60,363 nucleotides of DNA. Source: Rhodospirillaceae bacterium (GTDB taxonomy: Bacteria > Pseudomonadota > Alphaproteobacteria > Azospirillales > Azospirillaceae). How positions within the stretch are numbered: the stretch's first letter is position 1; each line of letters begins with the position of its first letter. A program made the translations under genes and the position numbers. The stretch covers positions 1 to 60,363 of the forward strand of contig JAJUIU010000013.1 in the NCBI GenBank assembly GCA_029267445.1, given 5' to 3'. Positions 15,003 through 24,324 of this stretch are shown here, piece by piece. Below the pieces are notes generated by a model. It ran no database searches. It had not been told where the DNA came from and saw only the letters and a list, made by a program, of their open reading frames with translations.

Positions 15003-16694
15003 TCACGCCGGGCGGACGCCCAGGAAGACGCCCAGCGGCGGCAGGGCGAGCGTCGGGCCGTCCAGGGCCGGTTCGCGGGTGCCCGGCGGGCGCGGCAGGT
15101 CGATCGGCGCCAGGTCGATGTGCGGCAGCATGTAGGTGGCGGGCTCCAGACCGAAATTGAAGGCGCAGACGATCCGCTCCGCCCCATCCTCCCGCCCGAA
15201 GGCCAGCACCGGGCCGTCCTCGTCCACATGGGTCAGGCGGCCGGTGCGCAGCGCGCCGCGCGTCCGCCGAAGGTTCAGCGCCGCCCGCCAGATGGCGAGG
15301 GTGCTGGCGTTGCGCCGCTCCTGCACCGCCACGGCGCGGGCCAGATGCGGCGGACTGACCGGCAGCCAGGGCCGCACGCCCGATGGGCAGAAGCCGCCGT
15401 TTGGCGCCTCCGGCGTCCAGGGCATGGGCGTGCGCCCGCCGTCGCGGCCCTTGAACTCCGGCCAATAAGCCAGACCAAACGGGTCGCGGACGTCCTCCTG
15501 CGCGAGGTCCGCCTGGGGCAATCCCAGCTCGTCGCCCTGGTAGACGCAGATGGTGCCCGGCATCGTCGCCAGCAGCACGGCCAGCAGCGCCTCGAACCGG
15601 GCGGGGTCGGCACCCTGCGGCCGCCACCGGCTGGCCGCCCGCTCCACATCGTGGTTGGAGAAGGACCAGCAGGTGTGCGCCCGGTCGTCCGCCGCCATCA
15701 GGGCCTGGCGGAACACCTGCGGGCTGAACGGCTTCTTCGGCAGTTCCAACGTGTACGCCGCGTGCAGCCCGCCGGGGCCGTTCGCCGGCTCGCGCGTGTA
15801 CTCCTCGATCCGCTCGGCGGCGCCCCGCTGGCTCGACAGCTCGCCCACCAGCACCCGGTTCGGGTAGGCGTCGGTGACGGCGCGCAGCCGTTCCAGCACG
15901 AAGCGGATGTCGTCATGCATCATGTCGTGGACATGGACCTGCATGCCGAACAGCTTGGCCGGAAACTCGTAGGGGGCGGCCTCCACCGGCGGGTTCGGCC
16001 GCAGGCCGGGGTCGCGCATCAGGAAATCGACGGCGTCCACCCGGAAACCGTCCACCCCGCGCTCCAGCCAGAAGCGGGCGACGTCCAGCATCGCCTCCAG
16101 GCAGGCTTCGGACCGGAAGTTCAGCGTGGGCTGCGCGGCCAGGAAATGATGCAGATAGTACTGGCGGCGGCGCGGCTCCCACGTCCAGGCGGGGCCGCCG
16201 AACACCGACAGCCAGTTGTTGGGCGGCGTGCCGTCGGGGCTGGGGTCGGCCCAGACGTACCAGTCGGCATGGTCGCCCGCGCGCGACCGGCGGCTCAACT
16301 CGAACCAGGGGTGCCGGTCGCTGGTGTGGCCCAGCACCAGATCGATCAGCACCTTCAGGCCCAGCCGGTGCGCCTTGTCCAGCACCCGGTCGAACAGGGC
16401 GAGGTCGCCCAGGCGGGGATCGACGGCGCGGTGGTCCGCAACGTCGTAACCGAAGTCGGCCAGCGGCGAGGTGTAGAAGGGCGACAGCCAGATCGCGTCC
16501 ACGCCCAGGGCCGCCACATGGTCCAGCCCGGCCAGCACGCCGCGCAGATCGCCCATCCCGTCGCCATCGCCGTCGCGGAACGACAGGGGGTAGATCTGGT
16601 AGAGCGAGGCCCCTTCCAGCCAGTGGCCGCCGCCCTGCCCGGAATCCTGGCGCCGGCCGCCGCTCCGCAATCCGTTCTGGGCGCCTGGGGGCAT
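15003..16694 (-). CDS. GH13 alpha-glucosidase
   Basis: A 563-aa glycoside hydrolase family 13 enzyme of the oligo-1,6-glucosidase / alpha-glucosidase type, acting on alpha-glucosides such as maltose, isomaltose or trehalose-like sugars. The (beta/alpha)8 barrel starts at LYQIYPLSFRDGDGDGMGDLRGV. Catalytic residues are the nucleophile Asp220 (GFRVDAVD), acid/base Glu285 (VLVGELSS) and the His348-Asp349 transition-state pair (FSNHDV). DGDGDG near residues 41-46 is the usual calcium-like loop. No signal peptide is seen, so it is likely cytoplasmic. Exact substrate preference is not resolved. Confidence 0.9.
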   Translation of the reverse strand: MPPGAQNGLRSGGRRQDSGQGGGHWLEGASLYQIYPLSFRDGDGDGMGDLRGVLAGLDHVAALGVDAIWLSPFYTSPLADFGYDVADHRAVDPRLGDLALFDRVLDKAHRLGLKVLIDLVLGHTSDRHPWFELSRRSRAGDHADWYVWADPSPDGTPPNNWLSVFGGPAWTWEPRRRQYYLHHFLAAQPTLNFRSEACLEAMLDVARFWLERGVDGFRVDAVDFLMRDPGLRPNPPVEAAPYEFPAKLFGMQVHVHDMMHDDIRFVLERLRAVTDAYPNRVLVGELSSQRGAAERIEEYTREPANGPGGLHAAYTLELPKKPFSPQVFRQALMAADDRAHTCWSFSNHDVERAASRWRPQGADPARFEALLAVLLATMPGTICVYQGDELGLPQADLAQEDVRDPFGLAYWPEFKGRDGGRTPMPWTPEAPNGGFCPSGVRPWLPVSPPHLARAVAVQERRNASTLAIWRAALNLRRTRGALRTGRLTHVDEDGPVLAFGREDGAERIVCAFNFGLEPATYMLPHIDLAPIDLPRPPGTREPALDGPTLALPPLGVFLGVRPA

Positions 16695-16828
16695 GGTTCG
16701 GTCGATCCCGCGTGACGGTCGTTCGGGGTCCGTTCTAACCCGGACGGTGGGGGATGTGAATCCCCGCCCGAAACTGGCGCGGTTTGGTTAACGGGACCTT
16801 TCGGGCGCAGACAATTCGCACTGCCCGG

Positions 16829-17419
16829 TCACGCCTGGGCCGGCTCGGGCAGGCGCTTCTCGATCCGGCGCAGCGTGTCGGCGATGTCGGCCAGCAGGGC
16901 GGCCGTATCCGGGCCGGCCTGGCCGCCCCCCGGTTCTGTCCCGCCGCCGAGGCCGCGTTCCGCCACCCGGTCGCGCTCGCGCAGGACCAGTTCCTGGAAG
17001 GCGACCGCGTCGACGACGCCGACCAGGTTGGCGGCACCCGTGTCGAACCCGTTGGTGGACCCGCTGCCGCCCGCCGTCTCCACCTTCAGCTTGCACAGGC
17101 CCAGCCAGTCCAGGATGGGGCCCCGGATCATCGCCATGTCCTGGATGCGGTCCAGCGGGATGGTCTTCTCCGTCCGGAACAGGATGCCGTAGCCATGCCG
17201 CAGGCGCCGCGTGGTCAGCTCGCAATGGAGCGTGCGGTAGTAGTGCCCCGACCACCACCAGGCGAGCCAGAGGGTCAGCGGGAACAGCACCAGGCCGATG
17301 ACCGAGACGAAGCCCAGCAGGGTCGCCCCCAGGAACAGATAGGTGCGCAGCTTCGGGTCGAAGGCGACGACCTTGATCACGTCGCCTTTGGTGGCGTCGG
17401 GCGCGGGCATGTCGGCCAT
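16829..17419 (-). CDS. Bacterial PH-domain membrane protein (YdbS/DUF304-like)
   Basis: A 196-aa protein with two adjacent hydrophobic segments (about residues 27-60, ending WLAWWWSGHYYRTLHCELT). A bPH2 domain follows: LTTRRLRHGYGILFRTEKTIPLDRIQDMAMIRGPILDWLGLCKLKVETAGGS, a highly typical YdbS-family stretch. The C-terminus is a Gly-rich linker plus a short helix. The role is unknown. It starts three bases after the S9 peptidase stop, so the two are probably co-transcribed. Confidence 0.85.
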   Translation of the reverse strand: MADMPAPDATKGDVIKVVAFDPKLRTYLFLGATLLGFVSVIGLVLFPLTLWLAWWWSGHYYRTLHCELTTRRLRHGYGILFRTEKTIPLDRIQDMAMIRGPILDWLGLCKLKVETAGGSGSTNGFDTGAANLVGVVDAVAFQELVLRERDRVAERGLGGGTEPGGGQAGPDTAALLADIADTLRRIEKRLPEPAQA

Positions 17420-17422
17420 GGC

Positions 17423-19456
17423 TCAGTTCTCCGGCAGGTTTTCGATCTTCACCGGCGGGATGTCGCCGGCGGGGGTGAAGCCGAAGATGCGGCCGTAGAA
17501 GAACAGCTCCGATTCCTGCGCCCGGATGATGTTCTCCGCCCGGCGAAAGCCGTGCTGCTCCCCCTCGAACTCGATGTAGCTGACGGGCACGCCCTTCTCC
17601 CGCAGCGCGTCCACGATCATGCGGCTCTGGTTCGGGGGCACGATCTTGTCCTCCGACCCCTGGAAGGTGATCAGCGGCTCCCCGAACCCGTCCAGGCGGT
17701 AGAGCGGGCTGCGGGACCGGTAAAGTTCCGTGCTGGGCGGGCCGACCAGGGACACGTCGTACTGCCGTTCGAACTTGTGGCTGTCGCGGGCCAGCGCCTC
17801 GATGTCCGACACGCCGAAATAGTTCGCCCCGGCCTTGAAGCGGTCGGTGAAGGCGAGCGCGGCCAGCGTTGTGAAGCCGCCCGCACTGCCACCCCGGATC
17901 GCGACACGGTTGGGATCGACGCGGCCGGTGGCGACCAGATGGTCCACGGCGGCGATGGCGTCCTGCACGTCGACGATGCCCCAGTTGCCGTTCAGCCGTT
18001 CCCGGTAGGCGCGGCCGAAGGTGGTCGACCCGCCATAGTTCACATCGACGATGGCGAAGCCACGGCTGGTCCAGTACTGGCGCTGGAGCGACAGCACCGG
18101 CTTGGTGGCGGAGGTCGGGCCGCCATGGATGGTGACCAGCAGGGGCGGCTTCTCCCCCGCCGGTGCCCGGAAGCCGGGATTGGTCGGCGGATAGAAGAAG
18201 GCGTGGGCCGTCCGCTTCTCCCCGCCCGGACCGTCGGCGGTGGGGAACTCGATCGCCTCCCCGCGGGAGATCAGGTCGGCGGGCAGCCCCGCCGTCACCG
18301 GCCGGTGCAGCACCCGGTGGGCGCCCGTCGCGAGGTCCACGGCGATGATCGCGGGCTCCTCCTCCCGCGCCTGGGCGATGGTGACGGCGGTGTTCCGGTC
18401 CAGAAGCTGGACATTGCCGAAGGCGACGAAGGGCAGCTCGAAACCGGTGAGCTTTCCGGTCTTGAGGTCCACCACGCCCAGGCCGTCCACCCCCTCCAGG
18501 CTGTGCCGGGCCACCGCCCGGCCGTCGCCCGTCAGGGCGTAGGTGGAGGCGCCGAGCTGCCAGAGCGGGCCCGCGAACTCCCGCGCCATGGGAGCGACCG
18601 GCGTCACCGCCTCGCCGTCCCAGCGGTAGAGGTTCCACCAGCCGCTGGGATCGTCCACGAAGTAGAGCGTGCCGTCGGCGTCCCAGGCGGGCTCCAGCAC
18701 CGACCGGCCCTTGCCGCCGGCGACCTGGACCGGGTTGGCGATGTCGGTCGGCGTCAGGTCGGCGACATGCAGCGTGGTGCTGTCCCACGGCATGTCCGGG
18801 TGGTTCCACTGGATCCAGGCGAGGCGCCTGCCGTCCGGGCTGACGCGCGGATAGGCCGCGAAGTCCGTGCCGGTGACCAGCACGGTGCCCGCACTCCCGC
18901 CCGACAAGGGAACGGCGACGATCTCGTTCCGCTCCTCCCCGTTGGCCTTCCTGGTCGCCTCGGTATGGTCCTCGCGGATGCAGATCAGGCGCGCGGCGGC
19001 CGGGTCCTTGACGCAGTCCGCCCATTGGTAGCCTTGCGGCGTCAGCGGTTCCGGTGGGGCGCCCGGCCGCTGGCGATACAGGCGCTGGTCGGCGAAATGG
19101 CTGAACAGGATGTCGTCGCCCAGCACGACGAAGCTGGCGCCGCCATATTCGTGCACGCGGGTGCGGGCGTTGAAGCCCTCCGGCGTCAGCTGGCGGATGT
19201 CGGCGCCGCCGGCGCCGGTCATCACCACCTGCCGGCCGCCTTCGGCCGGGCGGCTTTCCCGCCAGTAGAGGTGGGCGTCGAAGACGCGCAGGTCGGACAG
19301 GTTCACGGCCGCGCGGGCCAGCCGGTCCGCCCCGATGGGGCTTTCCCAGGTGCCGTAGGGCGCGGTTTTCGGTTCGGCGGACGCCGCCGTCCCGGCCATC
19401 AGCACGCAACCCGCCAGCGCCAGCCCCAGCAGCCCGTTCCGCCAACCATCCCGCAC
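17423..19456 (-). CDS. Exported S9-family prolyl oligopeptidase
   Basis: A 677-aa serine peptidase of the acylaminoacyl-/dipeptidyl-peptidase group. A signal peptide covers residues 1-27 (LALAGCVLMAGTAASA). A beta-propeller-like region (about 60-400) precedes an alpha/beta hydrolase domain (about 430-665). The catalytic triad is Ser524 (GGSAGG), Asp603 (GSEDKIVP) and His635 (GEQHGF). The GTG start is supported by GGAGGG five bases upstream and by the signal peptide. It lies downstream of a TonB-dependent receptor, separated by a terminator, and may process peptides taken up by it. Confidence 0.88.
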   Translation of the reverse strand: MRDGWRNGLLGLALAGCVLMAGTAASAEPKTAPYGTWESPIGADRLARAAVNLSDLRVFDAHLYWRESRPAEGGRQVVMTGAGGADIRQLTPEGFNARTRVHEYGGASFVVLGDDILFSHFADQRLYRQRPGAPPEPLTPQGYQWADCVKDPAAARLICIREDHTEATRKANGEERNEIVAVPLSGGSAGTVLVTGTDFAAYPRVSPDGRRLAWIQWNHPDMPWDSTTLHVADLTPTDIANPVQVAGGKGRSVLEPAWDADGTLYFVDDPSGWWNLYRWDGEAVTPVAPMAREFAGPLWQLGASTYALTGDGRAVARHSLEGVDGLGVVDLKTGKLTGFELPFVAFGNVQLLDRNTAVTIAQAREEEPAIIAVDLATGAHRVLHRPVTAGLPADLISRGEAIEFPTADGPGGEKRTAHAFFYPPTNPGFRAPAGEKPPLLVTIHGGPTSATKPVLSLQRQYWTSRGFAIVDVNYGGSTTFGRAYRERLNGNWGIVDVQDAIAAVDHLVATGRVDPNRVAIRGGSAGGFTTLAALAFTDRFKAGANYFGVSDIEALARDSHKFERQYDVSLVGPPSTELYRSRSPLYRLDGFGEPLITFQGSEDKIVPPNQSRMIVDALREKGVPVSYIEFEGEQHGFRRAENIIRAQESELFFYGRIFGFTPAGDIPPVKIENLPEN

Positions 19457-19563
19457 GCTCCCCTCCGTCCCCGTCCTTCGGTTTGGCGCATGATATGCCG
19501 GAGTGCTTGCCCCGGCACCAGCCCGACACGCGGCACGAGCGCAGGCACGGGGGCCGGCGGGGC

Positions 19564-19600
19564 ACAAGAAAAGGGCCCGGCCCCCGAAGGGACCGGGCCC
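19564..19600 (-). terminator. Rho-independent terminator after the TonB-dependent receptor
   Basis: On the minus strand, a GGGCCCGG/CCGGGCCC stem-loop (19600-19573) is followed by TTTTCTT. It lies 30 bp past the receptor stop codon and separates it from the S9 peptidase gene. Confidence 0.75.
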
Positions 19601-19629
19601 GCGAGGCGCCCCATGCGCGGGGAAGCCCG

Positions 19630-21996
19630 TCAGAACCTGTAGCGGACGCTGACCGTGTAGATCGCCGGCGGATACATGTAGGCGGCTGCGAAGCCCAGGC
19701 TCTGGGCGAAGTCGAAGCCGCCGTTGAACACCTCACTGTCGGTGATGTTCTTGCCCGCGACCTGGATCAGCCAGTTGCCGTTCGGGCTTTCCCACGAGGC
19801 CTGGGCGTTCATGAACTCGTAGTCCGTGACCGCGATCCCGCGCGAGTTGCACAGGTTGTTGAAGTGGTCGTCCTTGGCCGAGTAGTCGGCGCCGATGGAG
19901 AACACGCCGGTGCTCCCCGCGTCGTAGGAATAGTTGAAGCCGACGCGGTAGCTCCAGTCCGGGGCCTGCTTCAGGTCCAGGCTGAGCAGCTGGTCCAGCG
20001 TGGTCAGCCCCTGCGCGGCACAGGTGGCGAGGGAGGCGGACCAGCTGTCGTACTCCCCCTCCAGCAGGCCCAGGCTGCCGTAGATCTCCAGCCCGTCCAC
20101 CGGAACGGCCGTGGCCTCCACCTCCAGGCCCTGGATGGTGGCGTCGCCCGCGTTGATGCGGCCGAAGCCGCCGCTGGGCAGCGACACGCCGAACTGCAGG
20201 CCCTTGTACTCGTTGTAGAAGGCCGCGACGTTGGTGCGCAGCCGGCCGTCCAGCCAGTCGGCCTTCAGGCCCGCCTCGTAGCTCCAGTTGGTCTCCGGAT
20301 CGCCGATCAGGCGGGCGAAGTTCTCCGTCGCGGAACTGGTGCGGCCGCTGGTGGTGCCGCCCTTGAAGCCCTTGGCGGCGGAGACGTAGGTCAGGATGTC
20401 GTCGGTCCACTGGTAGTCGACGACGAAGCGCGGGGTCCAGTCGTTCCAGGTCGCCTCGAACCCGCTGCCGTTGACGAAGGTGAAGTTGCCCGCCGCCGTC
20501 TGGGCCGGGGTGCAGGCGGCCGCCGCGACCTGGACCAGGCCGGTCGGACCCAGGCAGACGATCTGCTGCTGGCCGGTGGGCAGGAACACGGCGTTGGTGT
20601 AGCGCTTCGTCTCCTCCGTCCAGCGCAGGCCGACGGTCACGGCCAGCTTGTCCGTCACGTCGTAGGAGGCGCTGCCATAACCGGCCCAGCTGGTGGTCTT
20701 CAGCGTCTCGTCCACCGTGTTCGTCAGGTCGAACCGGCCGGCGAGCGCGATCGGCAGGGTGCTGAGCGCCGGGATGCCGACGACGGACTTGGTCTGCTGG
20801 TCGTTCCATTCGAAGAACCAGAAGGCGCCGGCCACGTACTGCAGGCGGCCGTCAAGCGCCGTGCCGTTGGCCTGGAACTCCTGGCTCGCCTGCCACTGGA
20901 TCTGGTCTTGGAACAGGTGGAAGCGCGACGGCGGCACCACGCCGGGCGTCGGCGGGCGCAGCGTGTTCCCGTCCGCGTCCAGGTAGAGCAGGTTCGACAT
21001 CTCGCGCAGCGCCGTCACCGACTTCAGCGCCAGCGTGTCGGTCGCGTCCCACGATAGGGTCGCGGAGACGCCGTTCTGGTCCAGGTTGTTCTGCGGCGCG
21101 TCGATGTCGGAGTTGGTCAGGAAGTAGTCGCCCAGCGCCGGCAGCCCGGTCGGCCGGGCGATCGGGGTCGACCGGTCGATGGTGAGCGGCGTCGGGTATC
21201 CGGGCGTGCTGTCCTCGCGGATGGCGTCGGCCACCAGCAGGACGCTGAACGTGTCGGCCGGCTGGACCAGGATGGAGGCGCGCACGCCCTGGACGTCCTG
21301 ATCGTTCACCGCCGTGTTGTTGAAGATGTTGGTGGTGTAGCCGTCGCGGATCTTGGACAGGGCCGCGATCTGGAAGGCCACCATGTCGCCCACCGGCACG
21401 TTGGCCGAGGCGCGGAATTCCCGCAGGTCGTAGCTGCCGATCGTGGCGTCCACCTGGGCGCGGTACTCGCCCAGCTGCGGCTTCTTGCTGACCAGCTTGA
21501 CGGCACCGGCCGAGGTGTTGCGGCCGTAGAGCGTGCCCTGGGGCCCGCGCAGCACCTCCAGCCGTTCGATGTCGAACAGGTCGAACATGGCGCCGGTCTG
21601 GCGGGCGATGTAGACGTCGTCGACATAGATGCCGACCGGCGTGTCGGCGGTGAAGAAGCTCTCATCCTCGCCCACGCCGCGCAGGAAGATCTTCGACGCG
21701 CTGGACGTCCCGGTGTTCGGGTTCATCACGATGTTGGGAACGACCTGGTCCAGCGCCGCGATGCTGCGGATCTGCTGCCGCTCGAGCAGGCCTTCCGACA
21801 GGGTGGTGACCGCCACGGGCACCGCCTGCTGGCTTTCCTCCCGCCGTTCGGCGGTGACGACGATCTCCTCCAGCCCGCGCAGGACGCGGGAGTCCCCCTG
21901 GGCCGGGGTCTGTGCCGCGGCACCGCCCGCGACCATCGCCGCGCCCGCCGCGACCGCGCCCCACGCCACGGTCCTCAACAAGACCTTCCGCGTCAT
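19630..21996 (-). CDS. TonB-dependent outer-membrane receptor
   Basis: A 788-aa outer-membrane active transporter. A signal peptide covers residues 1-28 (GGAAAQ). A TonB-box-like EEIVVTAERREE lies near 43-54. The plug domain (about 55-170) includes IFLRGVGEDESFFTADTPVGIYVDDVYIARQTG and the VLRGPQGTLYGRNTSAGAV motif. The 22-strand barrel follows and ends in the outer-membrane signature YTVSVRYRF with terminal Phe. It resembles CirA/FecA-like receptors annotated for siderophores or other bulky ligands; the ligand is unknown. No cobalamin riboswitch was recognised upstream. Confidence 0.92.
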   Translation of the reverse strand: MTRKVLLRTVAWGAVAAGAAMVAGGAAAQTPAQGDSRVLRGLEEIVVTAERREESQQAVPVAVTTLSEGLLERQQIRSIAALDQVVPNIVMNPNTGTSSASKIFLRGVGEDESFFTADTPVGIYVDDVYIARQTGAMFDLFDIERLEVLRGPQGTLYGRNTSAGAVKLVSKKPQLGEYRAQVDATIGSYDLREFRASANVPVGDMVAFQIAALSKIRDGYTTNIFNNTAVNDQDVQGVRASILVQPADTFSVLLVADAIREDSTPGYPTPLTIDRSTPIARPTGLPALGDYFLTNSDIDAPQNNLDQNGVSATLSWDATDTLALKSVTALREMSNLLYLDADGNTLRPPTPGVVPPSRFHLFQDQIQWQASQEFQANGTALDGRLQYVAGAFWFFEWNDQQTKSVVGIPALSTLPIALAGRFDLTNTVDETLKTTSWAGYGSASYDVTDKLAVTVGLRWTEETKRYTNAVFLPTGQQQIVCLGPTGLVQVAAAACTPAQTAAGNFTFVNGSGFEATWNDWTPRFVVDYQWTDDILTYVSAAKGFKGGTTSGRTSSATENFARLIGDPETNWSYEAGLKADWLDGRLRTNVAAFYNEYKGLQFGVSLPSGGFGRINAGDATIQGLEVEATAVPVDGLEIYGSLGLLEGEYDSWSASLATCAAQGLTTLDQLLSLDLKQAPDWSYRVGFNYSYDAGSTGVFSIGADYSAKDDHFNNLCNSRGIAVTDYEFMNAQASWESPNGNWLIQVAGKNITDSEVFNGGFDFAQSLGFAAAYMYPPAIYTVSVRYRF

Positions 21997-22095
21997 CTCC
22001 GCCTCCTGTCCAGCGTTGCCGGGCCGGTCGCGGGTCCCGCCGGGATTCGCGCCGTGCGGCTGTTCTTGACGCCCCCTCCAAGGGGCTTTGACATA

Positions 22096-22107
22096 AGATT
22101 ATACCAA
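22096..22107 (-). promoter_or_regulatory. Extended -10 promoter for the receptor gene
   Basis: The minus strand reads ATTGGTATAAT, a consensus TATAAT with a TG extension and no convincing -35. It lies about 100 bp upstream of the receptor ATG. The leader contains a GCCCCTT-GG-AGGGGGC hairpin. Confidence 0.45.
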
Positions 22108-22246
22108 TCGGACAACTCGACGGTATCCGGAAAATGCGACCTGACCGTAGGGAGAGGAAATTTCCTTCAACTCCGCAGGATGACCCCTCGCCACCGCCGC
22201 GTCGTGGTCCATTTCCGTGCCGACCGATTGATAGGAACAGCTCGCC

Positions 22247-23347
22247 ATGGACAGCACCCTTCCTCCACCGCCGCCAGCCCGGCCCCCAGCCCCGGCCCAA
22301 GCCCCCACAGTGGCCGTCATCGGCGCCGGGCTCGCCGGGCTGGCCTGCGCCAGCGCGCTGGCGGCGGCCGGGGCGGCGGTGAGCGTGTTCGACAAGGGGC
22401 GCGGGCCGGGCGGGCGGCTGTCCACCCGGAGGGTTGACGGGCCCGATGGGCCCTGGCGGTTCGACCATGGCGGGCAGTACCTGTCGGTGCGCGACACGGG
22501 GTTCCGCGCGGTGGTGGACCGGCTGGCGGCGGCGGGTGCCATGGCCCGCTGGGACGCGCGGATCGTCAAGATCGGTGCAGGCGGCACAGTGACGGACAGC
22601 CCGGCCGAGCGCTTCGTCGGCACGCCCGGCATGAACGCGCTGGTGAAGGCGCTGGCGGACGCGTTGCCGGCGCCGCCGCGCTGGAGCCTGCGGGTCCTGC
22701 CGCCGGAGCGGGACGGGGATGGCTGGCGGCTGCGGGACGAGGCCGGCGCCCCGCTCGGTCGCTTCGACGCCGTGACGATCGCGGCGCCGGCACCCCAGGC
22801 GGCGGACCTGCTCGCGGCGGCACCGGACCTCGCCGCACGCGCGGCCGGGGCCCGCATGGCGGCCTGCTGGGCGGGGATGGTGGTGTTCGAACGGCCTCTG
22901 GAAACCGGATGGGACGCGGCCTTCGTCGCCCCGGAGGCGCCGGGCGGCGACGTGCTGGGCTGGGCCGCGCGCGACGCCTCCAAGCCGGGACGCCCGGCGG
23001 CGGAGGCCTGGGTGCTGCACGGGTCGCCCGCCTGGTCCGATGCCGAGGTGGAGCTGGCGCCGGAGGATGCGGCCGCGCGCCTGCTGGCGGCGTTCCGCAC
23101 CTTGACGGGGGCCGATGGCGCGCCCCGGTACCTGGCCGCCCACCGCTGGCGCTACGCCCTTCCGGCGGCGCCGCTGGAGGTCGGCAGCCTGTGGGACGCC
23201 CCGGCGCGGATCGGGGCCTGCGGCGACTGGTGCGTGGCGGCGCGGGCGGAGGCGGCCTTCGTCAGCGGCGAGCACCTCGCCCGCCGGATGATCGCCGAAC
23301 TCGGCCTTTCCAGGTCCGCCCCGGCTCCTGTATCCAGGGCGCCATGA
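22247..23347 (+). CDS. Renalase-like FAD-dependent oxidoreductase
   Basis: A 366-aa flavoprotein. The dinucleotide-binding motif VAVIGAGLAGLACASALAAAG lies at residues 22-42, with FDKGRGPGGRLSTRR about 48-62 and FDHGGQYLS about 72-80, all characteristic of renalase/NAD(P)-binding amine-oxidase-like proteins. A C-terminal GACGDWC segment is the FAD-closing motif. A short proline-rich N-terminus precedes the Rossmann fold. Bacterial renalases repair misreduced NAD(P)H isomers. That is the likely role, but other small amine oxidations are possible. Its stop overlaps the next start (ATGA). Confidence 0.85.
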   Translation: MDSTLPPPPPARPPAPAQAPTVAVIGAGLAGLACASALAAAGAAVSVFDKGRGPGGRLSTRRVDGPDGPWRFDHGGQYLSVRDTGFRAVVDRLAAAGAMARWDARIVKIGAGGTVTDSPAERFVGTPGMNALVKALADALPAPPRWSLRVLPPERDGDGWRLRDEAGAPLGRFDAVTIAAPAPQAADLLAAAPDLAARAAGARMAACWAGMVVFERPLETGWDAAFVAPEAPGGDVLGWAARDASKPGRPAAEAWVLHGSPAWSDAEVELAPEDAAARLLAAFRTLTGADGAPRYLAAHRWRYALPAAPLEVGSLWDAPARIGACGDWCVAARAEAAFVSGEHLARRMIAELGLSRSAPAPVSRAP

Positions 23348-23553
23348 CGGACGCGCCGGCCGACCCCGACGATCACGTGAAAAGCCCCTGCATCCGGGTC
23401 TGCGAGCTGGACCCGGCGCGGCGCCATTGCCTGGGCTGCCTGCGCACGGTGGAGGAGATCACGCGCTGGGGCACGATGTCGGCCGACCAGCGCCGGGCCG
23501 TGCTGGCCGCCCTTCCGGACCGGCGAAAGCCGCGCCGCTGGCTGGGTTTCTAG
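23344..23553 (+). CDS. DUF1289 small Cys-rich protein
   Basis: A 69-aa protein of the DUF1289 family. It has the pattern SPCIRVCELDPARRHCLGCLRTVEEITRW with four cysteines (SPCxxVC ... CxGC) that could bind zinc or an Fe-S centre, followed by WxxMSxxQRxxVLAALPxR. The function is unknown. It overlaps the renalase-like gene by four bases and is therefore translationally coupled to it. It converges on the next gene with the stop codons overlapping. Confidence 0.87.
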   Translation: MTDAPADPDDHVKSPCIRVCELDPARRHCLGCLRTVEEITRWGTMSADQRRAVLAALPDRRKPRRWLGF

Positions 23554-23747
23554 CCCGCCTGACCATCCGGGCCGGGGGTGTCGAACTCGCCCGTCGGATC
23601 GGTCTCGACCATGTCGGCCACCGTCTCGAAGGCGCGGGCGTTGTGGTCCATCTGCGGCTTGATGGGCGCGTTCTGGTCCCCGACGTGGCGGAAGAAGTCG
23701 GCGGCGTCGCGCAGCAGCTTGGCGGCGATCTCGGCGTTGTTCGGCAT
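23550..23747 (-). CDS. Small conserved helical protein, unknown
   Basis: A 65-aa acidic protein starting MPNNAEIAAKLLRDAADFFRHVGDQNAPIKPQMDHNA. It is predicted as two helices with no membrane segment or known motif. It has the look of a short conserved alphaproteobacterial family with a DFFR core. It lies 26 bases after a ferritin-like DUF2383-type gene on the same strand and may share its transcript. Confidence 0.65.
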   Translation of the reverse strand: MPNNAEIAAKLLRDAADFFRHVGDQNAPIKPQMDHNARAFETVADMVETDPTGEFDTPGPDGQAG

Positions 23748-23773
23748 GATCCCTCTGTTCCCCTGCGGATGGT

Positions 23774-24220
23774 TCAGGCGGGCGCCCGCAGGCGGCCCCG
23801 CAACCGGTCGCGGTCGGCTGCGATCCGCGCCGCGTGGCCTTCGATGACGCGGCGCTGTTCGGCCGGCAGTTCGGGTGCGGCACCGGCCTCGGACAGCCGC
23901 TCCAGGATGCGGTCCTCCTGGGCGATCAGCTCCTCCAGGACGGCCGCGCAGTCGCGGCGGCCCAGCGCCGCGCGGATCTGCTCCACCATCCGGTGGGCCT
24001 GGCCCATCATGGTGCCCGTGGCCTCCGGCGCCCCGCCAATGGTGGCGACCTGCAGCTGCAGGTCGCGGACGATGGCGCCGCGCTGGGCGGCCATGTCGTT
24101 CAGGAGCGCCTTCAGATCCTCGTCCGGGCAGTCCTCCGCCCCGCGCTGGTATTCCATGTGGCTGTCCTCGACCACATGGATCAGGTCGTTCAGCAGATTG
24201 ACGATGCGATCCCGTTCCAT
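23774..24220 (-). CDS. DUF2383-like four-helix protein
   Basis: A 148-aa helical protein. Residues 1-110 (RIVNLLNDLIHVVEDSHMEYQRGAEDCPDEDLKALLNDMAAQR) resemble the PA2169/DUF2383 ferritin-like group. That pattern carries LIxxxxD and E/D residues at the start of helices; here Glu18, His21, Glu23 and Glu28 could be metal ligands. Arg-rich helices form the C-terminus. The function is unknown, possibly stress-related. It probably forms a small operon with the 65-aa gene downstream. Confidence 0.6.
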   Translation of the reverse strand: MERDRIVNLLNDLIHVVEDSHMEYQRGAEDCPDEDLKALLNDMAAQRGAIVRDLQLQVATIGGAPEATGTMMGQAHRMVEQIRAALGRRDCAAVLEELIAQEDRILERLSEAGAAPELPAEQRRVIEGHAARIAADRDRLRGRLRAPA

Positions 24221-24324
24221 CCGCCGCGCTCCCGCTCGGGCCGGCCGATGGCCGCCGTCATCGATTCAACCGCCGGAGGGGGCGGCCGGTTCCGGGCCGC
24301 GCGCTTCTCCAAGGGGCCTGGCGC

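Noticed and set aside
16784-19642. 952-aa open frame on the plus strand
   Set aside because: It lies opposite the well-supported PH-domain and S9 peptidase genes, its translation is Arg/Gly/His-rich without domains, and such shadows are expected at this GC content.
21997-22246. Possible cobalamin riboswitch before the TonB-dependent receptor
   Set aside because: No B12-box-like sequence was found; only a small GC hairpin and a promoter are visible.
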